From positions 1 through 12,096 of the forward strand of contig QHBQ01000141.1 in NCBI GenBank assembly GCA_003243865.1: a stretch of 12,096 nucleotides of DNA, written 5' to 3'. Under the pieces are notes generated by a model, which did not search any database, was not told where the DNA came from, and was given only the letters and a program-made list of their open reading frames with translations. The DNA is from Candidatus Chloroheliales bacterium. GTDB taxonomy: Bacteria > Chloroflexota > Chloroflexia > QHBQ01. The position numbers were made by a program, and so were the translations under genes. This document shows positions 7,254 to 12,096 of this stretch, piece after piece (the first letter of the stretch is position 1; each line of letters opens with the position of its first letter).

Positions 7254-8576
7254 ATGAAACCTTTCCGCATCGTCTCATTCGCGCTCATCGTTCTCGCTGT
7301 AATGTTGCTGCTCGACCAGAGCAGCGGCAGCAACGTGCAAGCCGCACCCCATTCTGTCGTCGCTCAATTTAGTGCGCTCAACCCTGGCAACCCGCCCGCG
7401 ACCCCCTGCCAGGTATCTAATCAGGTGGTCAACGGTGATTTCGAGAGCGGCGCGTTCGCACCCTGGGTGATTAGCGATACTAACCCCAGCGCGGTCGTGA
7501 CTACTACCCAGCATCAAAGCGGCAGCTACTCGGCGATACTGGGTTCCAGCAGTGGTGCTGAGGCGCTCGGCGATTCCAGCATCTATCAGGCCATCACTGT
7601 ACCGGCGGGTGGAGCACAACTCAGCTACTGGTACCGACCGCTGACCCAGGACACCGTCGAGTTCGACTGGCAAGATGCCTATGTCGCGAATGCCAGCGGC
7701 GCGATCCTCGCCACCATCATGCACGTGGCTGTGAACGACCAAACCTGGAAGTACCAGGCCTTTGACCTAACGCCATACGCGGGCCAGACGGTGCGCATTG
7801 TGTTTCTTGTTCACCAGGATGGCTTCCTCGACAACACCGCAATGTACGTTGACGATGTGACCGTCCAGGACACCAGTGTTTGCGGCACACCAACCCCTCC
7901 GCCCATACTGACGACCCCAACTCCACAACCGACGCTTTGCCCCAATCTGTTCGTGGACATCTACACCAACATCTTCTTTCATGCCATCAACACACTCAAC
8001 TGTCGTGGCGTGGTCAACGGCACAGATAGCACTCACTACGGTCCAGGCAGCACCTCGACGCGAGGACAGTTCGCCAAGGTGGTGGTACTCGGCTTCGGCT
8101 ATACCCTGTACACCCCACCGGGCAACCCCGACTTCACCGATGTGCCACCCGGCTACTTTGCTTACGCCTTCATCGAGACCGGCTTCCACAACGGTATCCT
8201 CAGCGGCTTCGACCCCGCTGGTTGCGCTGCACACAATGCCGCCTATCCTTGCTACCTGCCCAACCTGCCGATTACCCGCGGGCAGCTTACCAAGCTGGTG
8301 GTTGCTGCGGCGGGCTACCCATTGTTCACCCCAGCGGGCGGGCAGCAGACCTTCAGCGATGTGCCACCCAGCAATGTGTTCTTCGTCAGCATCGAGACGG
8401 CGCACAACAAGGGCGTAATCAATGGCTACCCCAATGGCACCTTCCGCCCCAACAATAACATCCGCCGCGACGAGATGGCGCAAATCGTCTACACGGGAGT
8501 GACTACGCCCTTATCAGTAAAGTTGACAGCCAAACTGGAACACCCTAAAGCGGGAGAAACCTGCATGGCTGACTGA
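7254..8576 (+). CDS. secreted SLH-domain protein with carbohydrate-binding-like module
   Basis: The product has 440 residues. AAAGGG at 7241-7246 lies 7 nt before the ATG. Residues 1-31 form a signal peptide ending near VQAAP; no lipobox cysteine follows. Residues 55-206 look like a jelly-roll carbohydrate-binding module of the CBM4/9 type: it opens with VVNGDFESGAFAPW, has LTPYAGQTVRIVF in the middle and closes with MYVDDVTVQ. A Pro/Thr linker covers about 211-227. Three SLH domains follow at roughly 230-277, 293-355 and 367-414, marked by TRGQFAK, TRGQLTK and RRDEMAQ and by DFTDVPP and TFSDVPP. SLH domains usually anchor proteins non-covalently to cell-wall polymers, so the product probably sits on the surface with its N-terminal module exposed. 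It follows the RHS gene in the same direction after 298 bases, so co-transcription is possible but unproven. Confidence 0.9.
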   Translation: MKPFRIVSFALIVLAVMLLLDQSSGSNVQAAPHSVVAQFSALNPGNPPATPCQVSNQVVNGDFESGAFAPWVISDTNPSAVVTTTQHQSGSYSAILGSSSGAEALGDSSIYQAITVPAGGAQLSYWYRPLTQDTVEFDWQDAYVANASGAILATIMHVAVNDQTWKYQAFDLTPYAGQTVRIVFLVHQDGFLDNTAMYVDDVTVQDTSVCGTPTPPPILTTPTPQPTLCPNLFVDIYTNIFFHAINTLNCRGVVNGTDSTHYGPGSTSTRGQFAKVVVLGFGYTLYTPPGNPDFTDVPPGYFAYAFIETGFHNGILSGFDPAGCAAHNAAYPCYLPNLPITRGQLTKLVVAAAGYPLFTPAGGQQTFSDVPPSNVFFVSIETAHNKGVINGYPNGTFRPNNNIRRDEMAQIVYTGVTTPLSVKLTAKLEHPKAGETCMAD

Positions 8577-8607
8577 CAACGGGCGTGTTGGCACGGTGGT
8601 TGAGAGG

Positions 8608-8650
8608 TGTGGGCAAGGCATAAAGCTGCCTTGCCTACACTTTGCTTTAG
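8608..8650 (+). terminator. intrinsic terminator of the SLH gene
   Basis: A 13-bp stem (8608-8620 with 8627-8639, one G-T pair) closes a 6-base loop TAAAGC. It is followed by the T-rich stretch CTTTGCTTTAG. It starts 32 bases after the stop codon and lies between convergent genes. The stem could also stop transcription from the minus strand, but the sequence after it in that direction is not T-rich. Confidence 0.8.
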
Positions 8651-9099
8651 CTCTGCCGAACTCTCTCATAACGCTGCTCCTCTGCTCGGTGGCGTGCCAC
8701 TGCCGCCTCAATTAGCTCGTCGGCAGAGGTTTGGTCGATCAACCCTGCACCCCACAGCGCTTCCAGAGTTTCACGCTGGGCCTCGCCAATGGCATACTCG
8801 AATGCCTCCACGCCGAACCCGTCATTATAATCGGCCAGGTAATTGGCGTTCGAGGTCGTCACGTGGCCGGGGGTTATCAACTTCCCCTCGCCTGCGATAT
8901 GCTCAAACACCAGGTTCGGGCGCTTCAGCAGCCCCTCTCGTCGGACAGCATTGAATGTCTCAGCCTGGGCGGCCAGGATGCAGGCCGCGAATGCCGCTTC
9001 GCCATACATCTGCGCCAGCTGCCCCCACGTGTGCCGACTGGCTCCGCCCGCCGACTTGTCGGGCAGGCCTAGGGCTTCCAGTAGTCTGCTGATGTTCAT
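8647..9099 (-). CDS. uncharacterised 150-residue protein
   Basis: The ATG at 9097-9099 is chosen because AAGGAG lies 7 nt upstream of it. An in-frame ATG at 9204 would add 35 residues, but it has no ribosome binding site and the added sequence looks non-coding. The product starts MNISRLLEALGLPDKS and appears mainly helical. It has an Ala-rich segment (YGEAAFAACILAAQAETFNA, about 32-51), a central turn-rich part (TTSNANYLADYNDGFG) and a charged, probably helical C-terminus ending in HRAEEQRYERVRQS. There is no signal peptide or membrane segment. I do not recognise the family. It is convergent with the SLH gene and stands alone, since the next gene upstream on its strand ends over 600 bases away. 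Its codon use looks ordinary for the window, which favours a real gene. Confidence 0.7.
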   Translation of the reverse strand: MNISRLLEALGLPDKSAGGASRHTWGQLAQMYGEAAFAACILAAQAETFNAVRREGLLKRPNLVFEHIAGEGKLITPGHVTTSNANYLADYNDGFGVEAFEYAIGEAQRETLEALWGAGLIDQTSADELIEAAVARHRAEEQRYERVRQS

Positions 9100-9718
9100 C
9101 GCGTCTCTCCTTCTCTTGTCTAATCGTCCATCAAGCGATGGCTGGCTATGGCTCTCGAAGTCGGTTCGCAAAGGTGGCAGCACCCCATGTGGCAAAATCC
9201 GCATTCGTCAAGGACACAGCGCGAAGAAGGCAAGCGGGTGCGCCCGCTTGCGTCGCGCGCTTGGCCGATCCCGAGCACTTATCTAGCACATGGATTCGCT
9301 TTCGCTTCGCTTGATTAGCTATGCGTTTATGGGTGGGTTGCAAGATTATCCCAGCCTGGAAGCCCCGCCAATGTCACTTCCGCTTGCACAGGGTATCGCC
9401 ACCCTATATATCGCCATTGCCTGAGTTTGCCGTATCGACTTGGCTAACGTCTGTCGCAGCCCTCCCCGCGCCGCCACCAGCTATCAGCCGCTGCGCTTCC
9501 GCCATCAGCCGCGGCTCTACCGTCTGCCTCGCCCGCAGTTTAGACGACTATGGGCGGTGGCGTCGCTCGATATCCCAGCCAGACTCTATGCCCTCACCAG
9601 ACTCTTGCCGCTGTCTCCGCGCCGCAAACACTCTACCAACTGTCCCCTGCCGGGAGGGGGAAAGTTAGCAATGGAGAATCTGTATATATGTGGCAGTCCG
9701 TTTAGCCTCAAAATAAGC
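9100..9718. other. gene-poor interval with hairpins and an A+T-rich end
   Basis: No convincing gene or RNA gene is visible. The open frames here lack ribosome binding sites and read as low-quality Arg/Pro/Ser-rich translations. A perfect 9-bp stem (9230-9238 with 9243-9251, loop TGCG) is the clearest structure. From about 9660 the sequence becomes A+T-rich, with a small inverted repeat CAAAATA/TATTTTG at 9709-9726. No clear promoter for the minus-strand gene starting at 9099 was found. TTGACG occurs on the minus strand around 9207-9212 but has no matching -10 box. Confidence 0.55.
9230..9251 (-). other. G+C-rich hairpin upstream of the 150-residue gene
   Basis: GCAAGCGGG pairs with CCCGCTTGC around a 4-base loop. 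On the minus strand it is followed by CTTCTTCGC, only weakly T-rich. It could be a weak terminator for read-through from the macro gene or a structural leader element. Confidence 0.4.
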
Positions 9719-10774
9719 CTATTTTGCGAATGCATAACGAAAACAAAACGAATGCAAAACCAATGGCTGTTGTGCGCTAGTTGGTGGGGGCGCTACTTGA
9801 TGATGCACCTTGTCGGATTCTGGGCAAACCAAAAAGGCCCGCCCCGATTGTTGGGTTGGGCCTTTTCTATAAGCTGAGAGGCAGATTGGTAAGTTGAGAG
9901 GCAGCTTGCTGGCATTGCGTCGCTGCCGCCATTGGCTGAACACCTCGGCCATCACCGCAGTGTGGCACGCGGTGCTGGTGCAGAAGCAAGCCAGCCTTGT
10001 GTGACGGGACATGGCTTCGATGAATGACTGGCGGAACTCCTTGTCATACGCCGCGTTGAGCCGATGCCTCAGATATTCCCTGTAGCACGGCAGCGTTGCG
10101 CTGGCGGTTAGGTGTTTCTCCATACATACCGGGCAATTCGGCGCATCGGCACCGAACTTGACCGGGTTGCCAAGCCAGCCGTATTGCCCTGGCTTCTCAG
10201 TTACCACCCCACCGCGACCTCTGCCGCAGTAAAGCGTACCGGCAGGCGCCTGTCCGTTCCTGATCGGTACCAGGACGAACCCGCCAGCCAGTTGTATTTC
10301 GGTTGCGACCATCTTCACTGCGATGCCGTTAGGTGGGGTGACCTCAACTGCCACTCCTATCTCCGAAAGCTGCTTCGCTCCGGCATTGATGAGCGGCTCG
10401 ACTTCGTTCCATTCGAGTTCGCCCTCGCCGCAGCCAAGCGCGGGGATAGCAACCGAGGTAATGCCCTGCTCGATTACTTCCCTGATGACCGCTTGCATTG
10501 CGCCGCGCACCCAGATTAGGTGGCTGCGCTCACGCCAATGTTCTTTGGTCGGCGCGAGGATGATGCTCTTGCCTTCGACCTGGACGGTCATGGCCTGGGC
10601 AACCCCCTCATCGCCGACTTCGAGATAGCCGAGGGCGCACGCAGCGCGGTAGGGATTGTACAGCGCATCGCCGTACTTGCGTTTCGCCTCTAGAGCCAGA
10701 CCCTTCCCCATCGCCCCGACTGTGTTGACGGGGATGACGATGGCCTGAGTTTCTGACTTGAAGATGTCTATCAT
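9719..10774 (-). CDS. DarG-type macro domain fused to a DUF4326-like domain, with read-through C-terminus
   Basis: The ATG at 10772-10774 is preferred over the in-frame TTG at 10810 because AAGGTAGG lies 7 nt upstream and the macro domain begins at once. The product has 351 residues. Residues 1-155 form a macro domain with the ADP-ribose-binding loops VNTVGAMGKGLALEAK (16-31) and PALGCGEGELEW (111-122), plus PTKEHWRERS (75-84). This combination is typical of DarG/TARG1-type enzymes that remove ADP-ribose from nucleic acid or protein. Residues about 165-283 match a DUF4326-like domain: LYCGRGRGG, GWLGNPVKFG, a CPVC insert (214-217), CYREYLRHRL, and LACFCTSTACHTAV with its CFC and CH residues. 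The DUF4326 function is unknown to me. From residue 302 the frame runs through a terminator hairpin, so the last 50 residues are probably not native. A partner DarT toxin is not in the window. Confidence 0.85.
   Translation of the reverse strand: MIDIFKSETQAIVIPVNTVGAMGKGLALEAKRKYGDALYNPYRAACALGYLEVGDEGVAQAMTVQVEGKSIILAPTKEHWRERSHLIWVRGAMQAVIREVIEQGITSVAIPALGCGEGELEWNEVEPLINAGAKQLSEIGVAVEVTPPNGIAVKMVATEIQLAGGFVLVPIRNGQAPAGTLYCGRGRGGVVTEKPGQYGWLGNPVKFGADAPNCPVCMEKHLTASATLPCYREYLRHRLNAAYDKEFRQSFIEAMSRHTRLACFCTSTACHTAVMAEVFSQWRQRRNASKLPLNLPICLSAYRKGPTQQSGRAFLVCPESDKVHHQVAPPPTSAQQPLVLHSFCFRYAFAK
9832..9866 (-). terminator. intrinsic terminator now inside the macro-DUF4326 reading frame
   Basis: AAAAGGCCC (9832-9840) pairs with GGGCCTTTT (9858-9866), with further G+C pairing possible inside the loop. 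On the minus strand the stem ends in a run of five T (9835-9831), the form of a Rho-independent terminator. The run of A and T on both sides means it could also work in the plus direction. It begins on the base after the TAG at 9869-9867, which is the position expected for a terminator directly after a stop codon. Confidence 0.8.
9871..9910 (-). repeat. imperfect 20-bp tandem duplication at the 3' end of the macro gene
   Basis: The 20-mers at 9871-9890 and 9891-9910 agree at 17 of 20 positions and share GAGAGGCAG. Because 20 is not a multiple of three, the second copy is read in a different frame. In the frame of the first copy (KLPLN), the matching segment of the other copy would read NLPLSL followed by TAG at 9869-9867. 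Confidence 0.75.
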
Positions 10775-10810
10775 TTTCTTGCCTACCTTTCTTAGTAGCA
10801 AAGGAGGCAA

Positions 10811-10859
10811 GGCCAGCTGGCCCCGCCCCCTCTGCCTGGTTGTCCGCCGAGGGGGCGGG
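10811..10859 (-). promoter_or_regulatory. strong hairpin plus 12-bp palindrome between two minus-strand genes
   Basis: CCCGCCCCCTC (10822-10832) pairs perfectly with GAGGGGGCGGG (10849-10859) around a 16-base loop. The palindrome GGCCAGCTGGCC (10811-10822) abuts it on the side of the macro gene. On the minus strand no T-run follows, so this is a weak terminator for the upstream gene in that direction. In the plus direction TTTGT follows. It could be an attenuator, an mRNA-stabilising hairpin or, in the palindrome, a protein site. Confidence 0.5.
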
Positions 10860-10871
10860 TTTGTAGCTGGT

Positions 10872-12068
10872 TTAGTTCGCCATCGTCAGCCGACGACGCG
10901 CTGATGCGGGCAGCAGGAGCATTAGCCTTGCTGCCGCGTCCCTGCGCTCGGCTTCAGTCGGCTCGGGTTCGGGGCAGAAGAACGGCCCTTGCAGGGTCTT
11001 GTTCCTATCTCCGTAACCCGGCTCGTCGGGCGCAGGCACTGGTGCCAGCGGGCGGGTGACCTGCTTAAGCTCGCCCAGCCGGGACTTAGCGAGGAACAGT
11101 CGCCTGGCGGCGGCCTTCGTTTTCTCCGCCCAGCACTCGTCTTCCACGATCATCACCCCGCCATTGTTGGCAAGGGTGAAGCGGCGGATTGATGCGGCCT
11201 TCAGGCTCTGCCAGGCGGCGGCGCAGGTTTCTACCTGCTCCTGGGCCATGGCAATTAGCCTGGTCAGCCGCTCTTGCGCGGTCTGGCGCTTTACCCTGGT
11301 CGCTGGAGACTGGTAGGCTGCGGCACGCTGAAACATCCAGTGTGCCGTCGCCGTGTCGCCCTGCTTGAGGGCGATTAGCCAGGCTACCAGTTGCGCCTTG
11401 CGGGTAGAGCATGGCGCGGTATCAGCACGGGGAGCCGTTTCCTGGGCCACAGGGCTGCTGGCGTTCACCAGTCCCGCTTCCCGCTTGCGGGCCTCCCACT
11501 TCTGCCCAACCCTACCGTAGCAGGTGGTGCAGACGTACTTCATTGCGTACTTTGTACCCCACTTCGTACGGTAGGTGCTGGTCACCACGATGTCGGCGAT
11601 GCTGCCCGCACAATCGTGGTGGCAGATGCTGCACGTGGGTGGGTGCTGCCTGGTTTGCTTCTTCGCGTTCACCTTGCTTTGCCCACGTTCGCTCCTGGCG
11701 TAGACCCAGGCGACGGCCTTCTCGCCAGCCTTCGGGTCTCGCAGCTCCATGCGCACCGCCTGGGTGCGGTCGAGTTGCTCGCGGCGGGCCTCGAGGCTAT
11801 CGGCCAGGCGCTGCCGGTGCTCGGCAGTCTGGGAGCAGCGGTAGCACACCCACAACCGCGGCACGGTGCCGGGGTGGTTGGTCATCCAGGGTTGGGCGAG
11901 ATACTTCCAGTCCTTGAACGAGCTGCTGCCCCAGCGCAGGATTTCGTGTCCGCACTGGTAACAGCGGTGGTGGACTGCCGATGGCGAAGGCGGCTCGTTG
12001 TCACCGTAGATGTGGTGAATTTGCCCATCCTCATCGGGGCTGGCAGGTGGTAGCGGCATTGCCGCCAT
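10872..12068 (-). CDS. uncharacterised protein with two CxxC pairs (probable zinc ribbons), start uncertain
   Basis: The first in-window ATG (12066-12068) gives 398 residues, but the frame stays open to the right edge (upstream codons read QIEEAARGK). The true start may therefore lie outside, and no good ribosome binding site supports this ATG. Cysteine pairs at C36/C39 (CYQC) with C75/C78 (CYRC), and at C146/C149 (CSIC) with C180/C183 (CTTC), look like two zinc-binding ribbons. Between them is a basic, charged segment (about 85-142). The C-terminal half (about 215-335) is Ala/Arg/Gln-rich and probably helical, with a short hydrophobic strand GGVMIVEDE near 303-311. Two zinc ribbons in a basic protein suggest nucleic-acid binding, but I do not recognise the family. 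It ends 97 bases before the macro-DUF4326 start on the same strand, so the two may be co-transcribed, although a hairpin lies between them. Confidence 0.75.
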   Translation of the reverse strand: MAAMPLPPASPDEDGQIHHIYGDNEPPSPSAVHHRCYQCGHEILRWGSSSFKDWKYLAQPWMTNHPGTVPRLWVCYRCSQTAEHRQRLADSLEARREQLDRTQAVRMELRDPKAGEKAVAWVYARSERGQSKVNAKKQTRQHPPTCSICHHDCAGSIADIVVTSTYRTKWGTKYAMKYVCTTCYGRVGQKWEARKREAGLVNASSPVAQETAPRADTAPCSTRKAQLVAWLIALKQGDTATAHWMFQRAAAYQSPATRVKRQTAQERLTRLIAMAQEQVETCAAAWQSLKAASIRRFTLANNGGVMIVEDECWAEKTKAAARRLFLAKSRLGELKQVTRPLAPVPAPDEPGYGDRNKTLQGPFFCPEPEPTEAERRDAAARLMLLLPASARRRLTMAN

Positions 12069-12096
12069 CTTCCCCCGTGCCGCCTCTTCGATTTGC

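Noticed and set aside
7767..8483. 238-codon minus-strand open frame
   Set aside because: It is antisense to the SLH domains, which are clear in the plus frame.
9100..9204. Upstream in-frame ATG at 9204 as the start of the 150-residue gene
   Set aside because: No ribosome binding site there, whereas AAGGAG lies 7 nt before the ATG at 9099.
9440..9877. 145-codon plus-strand open frame in the gene-poor interval
   Set aside because: No ribosome binding site, low-quality Arg/Pro/Ser-rich translation, and it ends inside the terminator hairpin.
9719..10774. Calling the macro-DUF4326 gene darG
   Set aside because: The macro domain is of that type, but the second domain is different and no DarT partner is present, so the symbol would overstate the case.
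11391..12053. 220-codon plus-strand open frame
   Set aside because: It lies antisense to the CxxC protein and arises from G+C-rich codons; it has no motif, whereas the minus frame has paired cysteines.

Overview
The window most resembles a member of the Chloroflexota, though this is inferred from gene content and not from any marker gene. The evidence is a mix of a helix-turn-helix/NB-ARC STAND ATPase, a giant Sec-secreted RHS/YD-repeat protein and a secreted protein with three S-layer-homology (SLH) domains. Base composition is moderately G+C-rich. No rRNA, tRNA, CRISPR array or intact insertion sequence was found.

Left part (1-2107): a minus-strand gene runs off the left edge. It encodes an N-terminal Xre-like DNA-binding domain, an NB-ARC ATPase and the start of a TPR-like C-terminus. 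It is divergent from the RHS gene. The shared intergenic region has one well-matched sigma70-type promoter for each direction, plus a cluster of ATGGCA-type repeats that could be operator sites.

Centre (2108-8650): two plus-strand genes for exported surface proteins. The first is a 1615-residue RHS protein made of a signal peptide, seven propeller-like repeats, a long YD-repeat shell, an RHS-associated core and a 154-residue unrecognised tail of lower G+C. No convincing immunity gene follows it. The 298-base spacer starts with a hairpin and a stretch resembling part of group II intron domain I. The second gene encodes a 440-residue SLH-anchored protein with a carbohydrate-binding-like N-terminal module. 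It ends at a strong hairpin terminator that separates it from the convergent genes to the right.

Right part (8647-12096): three minus-strand genes with an accessory character. In transcription order they are a 398-residue protein with two pairs of CxxC motifs (possibly continuing past the right edge), a macro domain fused to a DUF4326-like domain, and a 150-residue orphan protein after a gene-poor gap of about 620 bases. The macro domain is of the DarG type, the family that removes ADP-ribose from DNA, but no DarT toxin is visible. The most unusual point is at the 3' end of the macro-DUF4326 gene. An imperfect 20-bp tandem duplication has shifted the frame past a TAG stop that sits directly before an intrinsic terminator, so the present reading frame runs through the terminator. 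Transcripts ending there would have no stop codon.
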